64,000 nucleotides of DNA, from the NCBI RefSeq assembly GCF_010365785.1, contig NZ_CP048387.1:372001-436000 (forward strand), given 5' to 3'. The notes beneath the pieces are model-generated. The model made no database searches. It was not told where the DNA came from and worked only from the letters and a program-made list of their open reading frames with translations. Made by a program: the position numbers and the translations under genes. Shown here piece after piece: positions 1-9,707 of the stretch; the stretch's first letter is position 1; each line of letters begins with the position of its first letter. Source of the stretch: Spiroplasma sp. TIUS-1 (lineage in GTDB: Bacteria > Bacillota_I > Bacilli_A > Mycoplasmatales > Mycoplasmataceae).

Positions 1-162
1 TGATCCACCATAAGATCCGCCACGAGAACCACGGTCTCTTGATCCGCCATAAGATCCACCGCGTGAACTGCGATCTCTTGATCCGCCATAAGAAGAAGAT
101 CCGCCACGAGAACCACGGTCTCTTGATCCACCATAAGATCCACCGCGTGAACCACGATCATC
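1..162 (-). repeat. Tandem ~39-bp repeats encoding an RGG-like helicase tail
   Basis: At least four head-to-tail copies of a roughly 39-bp unit (1-39, 40-78, 79-123, 124-162) encode variants of RDRGSRGGSYGGS on the minus strand. One copy carries a 6-bp in-frame insertion (two extra Ser) and another a 3-bp length change, so the reading frame is kept while length varies. The array runs off the window edge, so the copy number is unknown. Confidence 0.85.
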
Positions 163-1314
163 TCTGCTTCCTCTATCAGAAGAAGAACCTTTTTCTATTC
201 CATATTCAGAAGGGTCTACTTCATAAATTTCAATTTTGTATTCATGTTCAATTTCTTTAATTTGTTTTAATGTGCCACGACCATCTACTATTGATATAGC
301 TGAACCTTTTTCACCATTACGACCAGTTCTACCAATACGGTGAATAATATATTCATTATCACGAGGTATATCAAAGTTAATAACTAAATCAACACCTTTA
401 ATATCAATTCCACGAGCAGCAACGTCAGTTGCTATAAGTACTTGTACTTCACCTTTTCTAAAACGATTAATTGCACGTGTTCTTTCTGATTGTCTTTTAT
501 CACCATTAATAACTACACCTGTAATGTTGTTATCGCGTAGGGTATCTAAAATATTATCTGTATTTGATTTTGTATTACTAAATATAATTGCTGCTTGGGG
601 TTTATGTTTTTCAAAAATACTTAACAGTAAATCTACTTTTTTATTTCTTGGTACATAAATAAATCTGTTATCAATATTGTCATTAACTTTAACTGCGTTA
701 TCAACAATTATTGTTTCATATTGTTTCATATAATTATATGCAAGACTCATAACTTTATCACTTGTTGTTGCACTAAATAATCCAATTTGTACTTCAGGAC
801 TTGCTCTGTGGAATATTTCATCAATTTCATTTTTGAATCCCATTTTTAGCATTTCATCAGCTTCATCTAAAATGATTGTTTTAATATTGTCGAAGTTAAA
901 TGATCTTCTAATAATGTGATCATTGATTCTTCCTGGTGTACCAACAATTATGTGTGTATCACGCAATGATAATAATTGTTTACGAATTTCTGCTCCTCCA
1001 ATAAGAGAAGTTAATTTTACACCTTCGTAACGGCTTGTTAATTTTCTAATTACGTCAATTATTTGACTAGCTAACTCACGAGTAGGAGTTACAATTAGGG
1101 CTTGGGGTTTTCTATTTTTAATATCCAATTTTTCTAAAATTGGTAGCGCGAATGCTGCAGTTTTACCTGTTCCTGTTGAGGATTTACCAAATATGTTTTT
1201 ACCTTCTAAAAACATTGGAATTGCTTGTTGTTGAATGTCTGTAGGAGTTGTGAAATCCATTATTTCTAATGATTTTAAGACTCTATCATTCTTTATAAGT
1301 TCTTTGAACGTCAT
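1..1314 (-). CDS. DEAD-box ATP-dependent RNA helicase (C-terminus cut by window edge)
   Basis: Unwinds short RNA duplexes using ATP; relatives (CshA/DeaD type) act in mRNA decay, ribosome assembly and cold adaptation. Reading the minus strand with UGA as Trp gives 438 codons without a stop before the window edge. Motif I GKSSTGTGKT lies near residues 43-52, motif II DEAD at 150-153, then SAT and the HRIGRTGR motif VI near the end of the second RecA domain. From about residue 376 the protein becomes an Arg/Gly/Ser/Tyr repeat tail of a kind that often binds RNA. The start is preceded by an AAAGGAAA Shine-Dalgarno. It is divergent from rpsP. The family call is secure; the exact orthologue (cshA or deaD) is inference. 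Confidence 0.93.
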   Translation of the reverse strand, partial: MTFKELIKNDRVLKSLEIMDFTTPTDIQQQAIPMFLEGKNIFGKSSTGTGKTAAFALPILEKLDIKNRKPQALIVTPTRELASQIIDVIRKLTSRYEGVKLTSLIGGAEIRKQLLSLRDTHIIVGTPGRINDHIIRRSFNFDNIKTIILDEADEMLKMGFKNEIDEIFHRASPEVQIGLFSATTSDKVMSLAYNYMKQYETIIVDNAVKVNDNIDNRFIYVPRNKKVDLLLSIFEKHKPQAAIIFSNTKSNTDNILDTLRDNNITGVVINGDKRQSERTRAINRFRKGEVQVLIATDVAARGIDIKGVDLVINFDIPRDNEYIIHRIGRTGRNGEKGSAISIVDGRGTLKQIKEIEHEYKIEIYEVDPSEYGIEKGSSSDRGSRDDRGSRGGSYGGSRDRGSRGGSSSYGGSRDRSSRGGSYGGSRDRGSRGGSYGGS

Positions 1315-1529
1315 CTTTATTTCCTTTTGTCTGTGTCACTAACATTAAGACAAAATTCCTAGAGCTCTGTCAAAATACTTATACTATTATTACCTAAAAC
1401 AAATGTTTATGTTGAATTTGTTTTAAATAAGTTAAAATTAAGGTGTTGAGTTAGTTAAGTTAAATTACTTAACACTTTTAAAAATATTGATGTATTATTA
1501 TAAGTATCAACAAATAAATAGGAGGACCA

Positions 1530-1934
1530 ATGGTTAAATTAAGATTAAGAAGAGCCGGGAAAAAACGTGCAGCATTCTTTAGAATTGTTGCAACAGATTC
1601 ACGTGTTCAAAGAGATGGTATTTACATCGACCTAATTGGGACATACAATCCAATTAATGGTGAAACAAAAATAAACGAAGAAATCGCGTTGAAATGACTT
1701 GCAGATGGTGCACAACCAACTGACACAGTTAGAGATATTCTTTCAAAACACGGAATTATGAAAAAATTCCACGACTCAAAATTAGATAAGCCAGCTAAAG
1801 CTAAAAAAGCGGTTGTTAAAAAACCTGCAGCTAAAAAACCAGCTACAGTTAAAAAACCTACAACAGCAAAACCAGCTACAGCTAAAAAACCTGCAGCTAA
1901 ACCTGCAGCAGCAAAAGCTCCAGCTAAAAAATAA
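1530..1934 (+). CDS. rpsP: 30S ribosomal protein S16 with Lys/Ala/Pro tail
   Basis: Structural protein of the 30S subunit body, needed for assembly. The first ~80 residues are typical S16 (starting [11 protein letters not shown], with [14 protein letters not shown]), and Trp56 is encoded by TGA. After residue ~85, where most S16 proteins end, a tail of about 45 residues rich in KPAAKKPA-like units brings the length to 134. The start has a strong AGGAGG 5 bases upstream. It opens the rpsP-rimM-trmD-rplS operon and its stop overlaps the rimM start (TAATG). The tail resembles the one on L19 at the end of the same operon. Confidence 0.97.
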
Positions 1935-2428
1935 TGATAAAAGATAACTTAGCTTTAGTAGGGAAAATAGCAGGTACTCACGGGATAAAGGGTGAATTAA
2001 AAGTTTATTGATTTACAGAAACAAAAGATATTGATATAAAAATAAATGATTTTGTATTTGTAAAAAATGAGTCAACATTTGACGTTTTTAAAATTAGGCA
2101 GCTAACTGATCTGTATATTAAAAAGCCGCTGATTCAGTTTGATGAATATGAAAATATTAATCATGTACAAAAATTAGTAGGAAAAGAAATATATATAAAA
2201 AAAGAATTGGTTACAGAATTAGATGATTATTCTTGCTTAGGATTTGATGCTATATTTGAAAATAAAAAAGGAAAAGTTATTGATTTTTTAGATAACTCGA
2301 TTTATATGACATATAAGGTTGAATTTAAAGATAAGACAATTTGAATACCAGGTGTTGATGATTATTTAAAAGAAATAGATTTTGATAATCAAAAAATTAC
2401 TTTTATTAATATTGAAGGATTAGCATAA
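1934..2428 (+). CDS. rimM: Ribosome maturation factor RimM
   Basis: Helps mature the 30S head domain around S19 and classically sits between rpsP and trmD, as here. The 164-residue product has the N-terminal RimM motif (VGKIAGTHGIKGELKV) and ends with a PRC-barrel-like segment (IWIPGVDDYLKEIDFDNQKI). Several Trp codons are TGA. Start and stop both overlap neighbours by one base (TAATG at each junction), suggesting translational coupling. Sequence conservation past the first 30 residues is weak, but the operon position makes the call safe. Confidence 0.93.
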
Positions 2429-3150
2429 TGAAAATTTCTATACTTACTTTATTTCCTAACCTAATTAGTAATTATATTTCTGAATCAATTATTAAAAGAG
2501 CAATCTTAAAAAATAAAGTTGAATTAGAAGTTATTGATATTAGAGAACATACTACTTACGATCACAAACAAGTTGATGATTATCAATTTGGTGGTGGAGC
2601 TGGAATGCTATTAATGATAGAACCAGTTGTTAGAGCTTTAAACTCAATTAAAACAAAAGAATCTTTTACAATATTAACGAGTCCACAAGGTGTGACATTG
2701 AATAACTATATATCAAGAGAATTATCAATTAAACATAAACATATTATATTGATATGTGGTCATTACGAAGGCATAGACGCTAGAATAATGAATTATGTTG
2801 ATATGGAACTATCAATCGGAGATTATGTGATTACTGGCGGTGAATTATCATCATTAGTTATAGCTGATTCAATTATTAGATTAATTGATGGAGTAATAGC
2901 TAAAGAATCACATGAAAACGATAGTTTTGAAAACAATTTATTAGACTATGATTCATACACTAAGCCAGTTGAATTCGATGGTCATAAAGTACCTGAAGTA
3001 TTGATATCAGGACATCATAAAAATATTAATAATTTTAGAAGAGAATCACAACTTAAAAATACTTTTAACAAAAGAAATGATTTATTGAAAAAAGCAAAAT
3101 TAAGTAGTGAAGATCAAATGATTATTGAAAAACTAAAAAGAGGAGAATAA
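2428..3150 (+). CDS. trmD: tRNA (guanine37-N1)-methyltransferase TrmD
   Basis: Methylates G37 of tRNAs reading CNN codons with SAM, preventing +1 frameshifting. The 240-residue length matches the family. Visible family motifs are [11 protein letters not shown], the SAM-binding trefoil-knot segments [12 protein letters not shown] and [12 protein letters not shown], and the C-terminal [15 protein letters not shown]. It is third in the rpsP-rimM-trmD-rplS operon; rplS follows after 5 bases. Confidence 0.97.
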   Translation: MKISILTLFPNLISNYISESIIKRAILKNKVELEVIDIREHTTYDHKQVDDYQFGGGAGMLLMIEPVVRALNSIKTKESFTILTSPQGVTLNNYISRELSIKHKHIILICGHYEGIDARIMNYVDMELSIGDYVITGGELSSLVIADSIIRLIDGVIAKESHENDSFENNLLDYDSYTKPVEFDGHKVPEVLISGHHKNINNFRRESQLKNTFNKRNDLLKKAKLSSEDQMIIEKLKRGE

Positions 3151-3155
3151 ATATT

Positions 3156-3953
3156 ATGAACTATTCAAACGTTGTAAAAGAAATTAGTGAATCACAATTG
3201 AGAACAGACTTACCAAAGTTTAACTCAGGAGACACAATTCGTGTAACAGTAAAAATTAAAGAAGACAAAAAATTTCGTATTCAAGCTTTCGAAGGAGTTG
3301 TAATTAAAACTCAAGGAAGCGGAATTACTGAATCTGTCACAATCAGAAAAAACTCAAACGGTGTATTTGTTGAAAGAACATTACCAATTCACTCACCAAT
3401 TATAGATACTGTTGAAGTTATTAAACGTGGTAAAGTTAGACGTGCAAGAATTTATTACATCAGAAACTTATCTGGTAAAGCAGCTCGTATTCAAGAAAGA
3501 TTACCACAACGTGCTAATCCAAATGCAGAAGAAAAAGTAGCAAAAGCTAAATCAGAAGCTAAATCAATTACATCTCAAAAAGCTCTTGCAGCACACCAAA
3601 GACGTAAGAGAAAAGCAGTTGATAAAAAAATTGCTAACAGAATTAATCCAGACAAAATTGAAAATAAAAAAATTCAAGCAGCTAAATTAGAAGCAAAAGC
3701 AAAAATTGCTAAAAAGCCAGCTAAACCAGCTACAGCTAAAAAAACTGTTGCAAAACCAGCAGCTAAAAAACCAGCAGTGAAATCAACAACTGCAGCTAAA
3801 CCAGCAGCGAAAAAACCAGCAGCTAAATCAGCACCAGCAGCTAGCACAGCAGCTAAAAAGCCAGCAGTGAAATCAACACCAGCAGCTAGCACAGCAGCGA
3901 AAAAGTCAGCAGTGAAAAAAGCTACAGGTGCAAAAAAAACACAAGGTAAATAA
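3156..3953 (+). CDS. rplS: 50S ribosomal protein L19 with very long Ala/Lys/Pro tail
   Basis: L19 lies at the 30S-50S interface. Residues 1-~115 are standard L19 ([49 protein letters not shown]). The protein then continues for about 150 residues, more than doubling the normal ~115 length. This extension starts with a Lys/Ala helix-like part and ends in [11 protein letters not shown]-type low-complexity repeats resembling histone H1 tails. It is the last gene of the operon and is followed by a hairpin terminator. The tail is in frame and uses ordinary codons, so it is not a frameshift artefact. Confidence 0.97.
   Translation: MNYSNVVKEISESQLRTDLPKFNSGDTIRVTVKIKEDKKFRIQAFEGVVIKTQGSGITESVTIRKNSNGVFVERTLPIHSPIIDTVEVIKRGKVRRARIYYIRNLSGKAARIQERLPQRANPNAEEKVAKAKSEAKSITSQKALAAHQRRKRKAVDKKIANRINPDKIENKKIQAAKLEAKAKIAKKPAKPATAKKTVAKPAAKKPAVKSTTAAKPAAKKPAAKSAPAASTAAKKPAVKSTPAASTAAKKSAVKKATGAKKTQGK
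3710..3930 (+). repeat. Low-complexity A/K/P coding repeat in the rplS tail
   Basis: Imperfect direct repeats of [10 protein letters not shown](P/T)AA units inside rplS; the copy near 3790-3840 is repeated near 3850-3905 with almost the same bases. The tract is richer in G+C than its surroundings because of Ala and Pro codons. Confidence 0.75.
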
Positions 3954-3957
3954 TTTT

Positions 3958-3990
3958 AAAAAAATGGATAAAACCATTTTTTTTATTTTT
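3958..3990 (+). terminator. Rho-independent terminator of the rpsP operon
   Basis: AAAAATGG/CCATTTTT hairpin with an ATAAAA loop and a long T run, directly after rplS. Confidence 0.85.
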
Positions 3991-4050
3991 TTATTCTTTA
4001 CTAAATAATAAAATCAATTATGATAATGATTAGTAAGGGTTGTAATAATT

Positions 4051-4365
4051 ATGTTAAATTTATTTAGTTTTTTAAAAAATTCAGAAGAAACATCTGGAAA
4101 AGAGTTAACACATTCTGCTGCATTGACTGTATTAATTATTGGAATTATTTGTATAGTTGCGGCTGCAGTTTTATTTTATTTTTTTATATTACATATAAAA
4201 CGTTCTAGTTTTAAAGAAAAACAACATGCAGAACAATTTAGAAGAGCATTTTGATGGGATGAACCAATGAAGTTTTGGTCGTTTTATGTATATGCATTTA
4301 TGTGTATTTCATTGATTTTAGGGTTTATTGTTTGTTTAATAATCTCAATTCCAGTATTAGTTTAA
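4051..4365 (+). CDS. Small two-TM membrane protein, unknown function
   Basis: Not recognised. The 104-residue product contains one TGA Trp followed by a TGG Trp (WWDEP near residues 68-72). It has two hydrophobic segments, about residues 24-47 and 78-103, joined by a basic loop (HIKRSSFKEKQ). It sits between the ribosomal operon and the PTS gene, after a terminator, with a weak upstream purine stretch (AAGGG) as ribosome-binding site. Coding status rests on length, sensible composition and UGA usage like its neighbours. Confidence 0.7.
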
Positions 4366-4426
4366 TTTAATAATAAAATAATAAAATATTCCAAAAAAGT
4401 ATAAGAAAACCAAAATAAAACTTGCG

Positions 4427-4441
4427 TTTTTTTTTTTTTTT
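4427..4441 (+). repeat. T15 homopolymer in the nagE promoter region
   Basis: Fifteen consecutive T residues about 60 bases upstream of the PTS start. A -35-like TTGCGT overlaps the left end and TTGTCA the right end; -10-like TAATAA (4449-4454) and TAGAAT (4456-4461) follow. It is the longest single-base run I noticed in the window. Confidence 0.9.
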
Positions 4442-4502
4442 GTCAAAATAATAAATAGAATTCTAAAAAAATTAGGGTTCAAAAAATTAAATAAGGAAAA
4501 AA

Positions 4503-6275
4503 ATGACAGCGCATAAAGAAGACATGCTAAACACTAAAAAGAATGGTGTTAGCGGATGATCTAAGTTTCTAACAGTGTTGCAAGAATTAGGTAAGGCGCT
4601 ACAGTTTCCAGTAGCTGTTTTGCCATTTGCTGCAATATTAAATAGATTCGGAGCTTTAGGTATTACATATACGACTGGTGCAGAAGGTGAAATCACTAAT
4701 GCTATCGGATATTGAATATCTTATATTATTCAAAAGCCAGGTTCAGTGGCTTTTGACCAATTACCATTACTATTTGCAATTGGTATTTCATTTGGTCTTG
4801 CAAAAGATCATCGAGGCGAAGTAACCATGGTCGCAGCAATTATGTATTTTATTATAATTTTAATGACAAGTGAACATGGTATACCAGAAATGCTATATGG
4901 TAACGTATTAACAAAAACAGTATACAATGCAGATGGAACTGAAATTATAGGTCAGTATTCATCACTAATGTATGTATTTACAGAAACACAAGTACAAGGC
5001 GTAGCTGTAATTACTGGAGCAACTTACGTACTTAATGTAGGTGTTCTTGGTGGAGTAGTTTCTGGGGTTGTAGCAGCAATGCTATACAACAAATTTAAAG
5101 AAATTAAATTACCAGCAGCATTATCTTTCTTCGGAGGAAGAAGGTTTGTACCAATGATTGGGATTGTAGCAGCAATGGGATTGGTTGCTATATTTGCAAT
5201 ATTGTGACCATGAATACAATTAGTATTAATGTTAATGGGTCAAGCAGTAGCTGACCCAAATAATCCAGCAGTAGCTATTCCAGGAACAGGATTATATGCA
5301 TTTTTAAACAGATTATTATTACCATTTGGATTGCACCAAATTTTAAATACATTCTTCTGATTTCAAATGCCAATTAAGGGTGAAATAATTGCCCCAATTA
5401 CGGGTGAAATAATTCCCCCAATTGATGGTGGAACTTTTACATGAATTAATGGTGATATTAATGCTTTTGCAAAAGGATTGAATACATCAGGATTATTCCA
5501 ATCAGGATATTTCCCAATAATGATGGGTGGAGTTCCAGCTATTGCAGCAGCAATGATCTTTGCTTCTAAAAAAGATAGAAGAACTGAAGTTATGGGATTC
5601 TTAGGTGGAGTGGCATTAGTTTCATTCGTATCAGGAATTACAGAACCAGTAGAATTCTCATTCGTATTCTTATCTCCTGTATTGTTATTAGTACATGCAG
5701 GTATGTCAGCGATATTTATGATGATAACTACAGCAATGCAAATTCAAATTGGATTTGGATTCTCTGCAGGATTTATTGATTATGCAGTATCATTTGCACA
5801 ATCATGAGGATTATCAACATACAAAGGTGGAGCTATGGAAGTAGTATCTAACCCACTAATGATGTTGCCATTAATTGCAGCAGCAGGTGGAGCTTACTTC
5901 GTAGTATTCTCACTATTAATTAGAAAATTAAACATACAAACACCAGGTAGAGAAGAAGATGGAGGTTATGTATCAGCACCAGTTGATATAACTACAACTT
6001 CATCAAAAGATTCGGGATCTAAAGCAGATAAATACGAGACAGCTGCAGCAAAATTTATTGCAGCAATCGGAAGCGATAACCTAGAATCAATCGATAACTG
6101 TGCTACTCGTTTAAGATTAGTTTTAAAAGATAACAAAAATATTGACGTAGCAGCAATTAAAGCTACAGGTGTATCATTTGGTATTAAGCAATTGGGAGAC
6201 CAGGCTTTACAAATTGTAATTGGACCTGATGTTGAACATTATGCTAACGCTATGAAACGAATTAAAAACGTTTAA
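4503..6275 (+). CDS. nagE: PTS transporter subunit IICB, N-acetylglucosamine/glucose type
   Basis: Imports and phosphorylates an amino sugar or glucose using phosphate relayed from HPr and IIA. Of the 590 residues, about 20-480 form the polytopic EIIC domain and the C-terminal ~80 the EIIB domain, with its phospho-Cys533 in NCATRLRLVL. Segments such as GYFPIMM, TEPVEFSFVFLSP and LIRKLNIQTPGREE resemble E. coli NagE more than PtsG, favouring GlcNAc. No IIA domain is fused, so a separate Crr must serve it. A 24-bp in-frame duplication lies at 5371-5418. A secreted chitinase-like gene follows directly. The substrate is inferred; glucose cannot be excluded. Confidence 0.9.
5371..5418 (+). repeat. 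24-bp tandem duplication inside nagE
   Basis: Two adjacent 24-base copies (5371-5394 and 5395-5418) differ at two positions; a third, degenerate start of the unit follows at 5419. They encode PIKGEIIA / PITGEIIP / PIDGG in the EIIC domain. Confidence 0.85.
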
Positions 6276-6290
6276 AAGATAGATAAATAA

Positions 6291-6313
6291 AATAGACTTA
6301 GGTCTATTTTTTT
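6291..6313 (+). terminator. Rho-independent terminator after nagE
   Basis: AATAGAC/GTCTATT stem with a TTAG loop and a T run, 15 bases after the nagE stop. Confidence 0.88.
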
Positions 6314-6325
6314 ATTGTGTGAAAT

Positions 6326-6354
6326 TTGATATAAAATGCCATTTTTGGTAAAAT
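6326..6354 (+). promoter_or_regulatory. Sigma-70-type promoter of the chitinase gene
   Basis: TTGATA (6326-6331), exactly 17 bases, then TAAAAT (6349-6354). Transcription would start near 6361, giving a short leader with an AGGAG site before the ATG at 6381. One of the best-matched promoters in the window. Confidence 0.7.
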
Positions 6355-6380
6355 TAGTATATATAAACAGGAGAAAACAT

Positions 6381-9300
6381 ATGAAAAAATTATTAAGCAT
6401 TTTATCAACAATTACTTTAGTCGGAGCGTCAACAACAACAATAATTGCTTGTTCTCCACAAAATGATATTTTTCCAAGTGGGGAAAATTCATGATGGAAT
6501 AATACTGAAACTGGATTTAATGATTCAAATGTAATAAATAAAATGATGAATAAAGTTTCAAGAAGCAATGAAGGAGATAAAATTTTAACTCAAGATCAAG
6601 GAGAAGGAGTTTCAAATTTTAAGAAAAGTTTAAAGGATAAAAATAATAATGGTCTTTTAAAATCTACTTTAGCAGGTAAAAATAAAAATATTTTAGATGA
6701 CTCTTTGTTAATTAAAAATGCAAAAGACATTAGATTCAAACCATATGCAGATATTGGTATTGTTGAAGACTATGCTGAATATGCATTAAAATGACATAAT
6801 AAATCTGGAGCTTGAAGAAGTGAAGTAATTAAAGAAGCTGAAAAATTAGGTATCGATAATGTTAATTTTAATAATTTGGCAAATATTGTAAATAATAAAG
6901 ATTTAATAAATTTAGACAATGGTGGTGGAATTAATTTGGGTTTCATGCAAAATGCAAGTGATACAGGTGAATTAACACCAATGTGAGATGCAGCACCAAG
7001 TAAAACAACAAATAAATCTGAAGAATGATTTAAAGATAGATTTGATAAGTGATCAAAAGATTCAAATGGTAACATTTCAAAAAATATGACAATTTCATTT
7101 GGACCTTTTGCAAATTCATTTTGACATACTGCATATAATAATGGTTCAACAGCAGAACAATTGGCAGAACAATTAAAAATGATTGGAGAAAATTATAATT
7201 CTAAATCATTTGACTTTTATTTTGCAGCACCTTATTTAAGTGCAAAACAACCTCAATATAAAGAATCACAAAAATTATTAGCATCAGCTCTTAAAATTTT
7301 AATGGAAACAGATGCTGCTGAAAATAATGGTAAAACTACTTGAGATATTAGACTTTCATTAGTTGGATCAAACGTACAAGGATTGGGATTTTCACCATCA
7401 ATGTTAGAAGGTAATGAAGCTGGTTTTGAAGAACATAATGCAGATGAATCATCACCGTTATATGTATTTACAAAATATTTAGGAACTAATTTTAAATTGA
7501 ATTTAGTTGCTGGATATTTAAGTGAAGAAGATTCTGAATTGTATCCAAATAATTTAGAAAAACTTAAAAATAATGAAAATTGAGAATTAAAATTTATCAA
7601 AAATCAAATTCAAGTTTTACGAAATAATTGAATAAAATTATCAAATGTTTTAAATGGTACAGAATTTGAACAAAGTAAATTAAATTGAAATCAAAGTACT
7701 GGTATTGTTAATGAAGAACAACCTCCATTAACAGATGATGAAAAAGATTTTTCAAAGAGAATGATAGTTACTCCTTGAATGGGTGCTCGTGCAGAAAAAG
7801 CGATGTATAACTTCACACCAAAAGATATGGCTGAGTTGAGAGAGTTCTCAATTGAACAAAATATTGGTGAGCTATCAATGTTTTATATAACAAGAGATCA
7901 TGGATCTGAATTCTTATCAAGTTTAACAGAAGATGAAAAAAATAATTTATCAACAACAAACTCAGCTAGATTAGCAGATAAAAATGCATTAGATCAAAAC
8001 ATCAGAAGTGGATCTGGATTTTATGATGAATATTCATATACAAAAGCTTTAAATGGAAAATTATCAAAATCAGATGTTGAAAATTTAAAACATTACGACA
8101 CATTTGAAGAAGCCAAAATAAATGGAATAAAAGGTCTAATTGATTTGGAATCTATAAAAGTAGAATCTGAATTTGGAAAATTTGTTGGTAGTTTAGGTAA
8201 TGATGCTGTTTGAGAAGGACCAGGTAATGGTGGGCCAGGTACAGGAGAAAATGGTGGTAACACAGACCCAGTACCTCCTACAGGTGAACAAGGACCAGCA
8301 CCGGCATCTCCATCATTATACAAAGATAGATTATTAGCAAACCCAGTTCGAGGGAATTCACAAATAACTAAAAAAGTTGCAAAAAATTCTGGAGTATATT
8401 TTTCACCTTACTTAGATGCAGGTCTATGAGAGGGTAATGAAATTGCTGCAATTAAAGGTGCATCTAATTTAGATCATTTGACATTATCATTTGCGCAACA
8501 AATAAACAGTAAACAACCATCAAATCCTTCAGAAGATATGGAAATTTCATTTGCAGGTATTGATAAGGGAAATGAAGGTTATGATTACTGACTAGAAGCT
8601 CAATTAAAAGCAAAAGTATTAGATCCTTTAGTAAAACAAAATCCTGATAATTTAAAAAATATCAAAGTTGCATATGGTGGAGCTACAACAGGTGGATATG
8701 ATCACAAAAATCCATGATCACTTGCTGCCGAATTATATGGAAATGATGCTACTAATAGATTAGAAAAATCATTAGTTGACTTTCAAAATGAAATTAGTGG
8801 TCTATATGGCAAATCAAACATTATGAAATCAATTGATTTTGATATTGAAGGTGAAGCACAAAACAACCATGAAGGTATTACAGTTCTTGCTAAAACATTA
8901 GCACAAATGAAAAAAGCAGATAAATCTTGAGATTTCTCAATAACACTTCCTGTACTACCACAAGGTCTAACAAATGTTGGTTATGGAGTATTGGATATAT
9001 TTGTAAAAGAATATAAAAATGCAGGATTGGATATTAAAGATTTACCAATCACTAACCTAATGTTAATGGATTATGGTGACCCAATATATCTTGAAGCTAT
9101 TAGTAAAAATGAAACAAATTTTGATTTAGCAAAAGCTGCGATTGAAAATACATTTAGAAATATTGAAAACTCAATTAAAGAAAACTTTAATATAGAAGGA
9201 GTTAAACCTTCAAATATTTGAAAATTAATTGGAGCAACTCCAATGATTGGTGTTAACGATACAGTTGCAGGTGTATTCACAGAAGAAGATGCAAAAGAAC

Positions 9301-9506
9301 TTTATAACTATGCTCATACAGTTGGTTTAGGTTACATTGGTATGTGATCTATGAATGATGATCGAGGTAGACAAGGTGATAAAGCAATTAACAAATCTCT
9401 TGTAACTCATGGATTAGCTTACTTAGACGAATATGTTTTTGCTAGTGCATTTAATGGTAATTGAGATTATGTAAAAAAACATACACATGATAAATGATAT
9501 TTATAA
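6381..9506 (+). CDS. Secreted GH18 chitinase-like lipoprotein with duplicated domain
   Basis: Predicted to cleave beta-1,4-GlcNAc polymers outside the cell. The 1041-residue product begins with a lipoprotein signal (MKKLLSILSTITLVGAS, lipobox Cys near residue 24). The C-terminal domain (about 650-1041) has the GH18 motif SIDFDIEG with D819, D821 and catalytic E823. The N-terminal domain (about 110-605) repeats the same layout, but the matching segment reads SFDFYFAA (D278, Y280, A282), so it lacks the acid catalyst. A Pro/Gly-rich linker (about 612-645) joins the halves. It has its own promoter and terminator and follows the NagE-like importer. The fold is inferred from motifs; activity is unproven. 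Confidence 0.85.
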
Positions 9507-9572
9507 TTTTTAAACTAAAATATTTCGATTGTGAATAAAAAATAATTAATAATCCACATTAAGAAACTAAAA

Positions 9573-9597
9573 AAACGAGCGGAAGCTTGTTTTTTTC
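9573..9597 (+). terminator. Rho-independent terminator after the chitinase gene
   Basis: AAACGAGC/GCTTGTTT stem (one G-U pair) with a GGAA tetraloop, followed by T7. Confidence 0.88.
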
Positions 9598-9707
9598 TTT
9601 AAATACTTTTTGTATTCTATTGAAAACTATAATGATGCAATATATCTTAAAGGGAAACATAAGTAAAGGTAATTTAAAATATATATAATAAATATGAGGA
9701 AAAAATT

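Noticed and set aside
1-162. CRISPR-like repeats
   Set aside because: Adjacent in-frame units with no unique spacers, inside a gene; not a CRISPR array.
39-260. 73-codon plus-strand frame in the first 260 bases
   Set aside because: It is the shadow of the helicase repeat tail; the minus-strand frame has conserved helicase motifs.
3674-3892. Minus-strand frame opposite the rplS tail
   Set aside because: Low-complexity mirror of the Ala/Lys repeat; no ribosome site.
4503-6275. Broken PTS gene (pseudogene) because of TGA codons
   Set aside because: All interruptions are TGA read as Trp, as in S16, Obg and ParE; the frame is intact.
9507-9707. A possible small gene between the chitinase and the next gene
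   Set aside because: Only a terminator and AT-rich DNA with short frames seen; nothing supports a gene or RNA.
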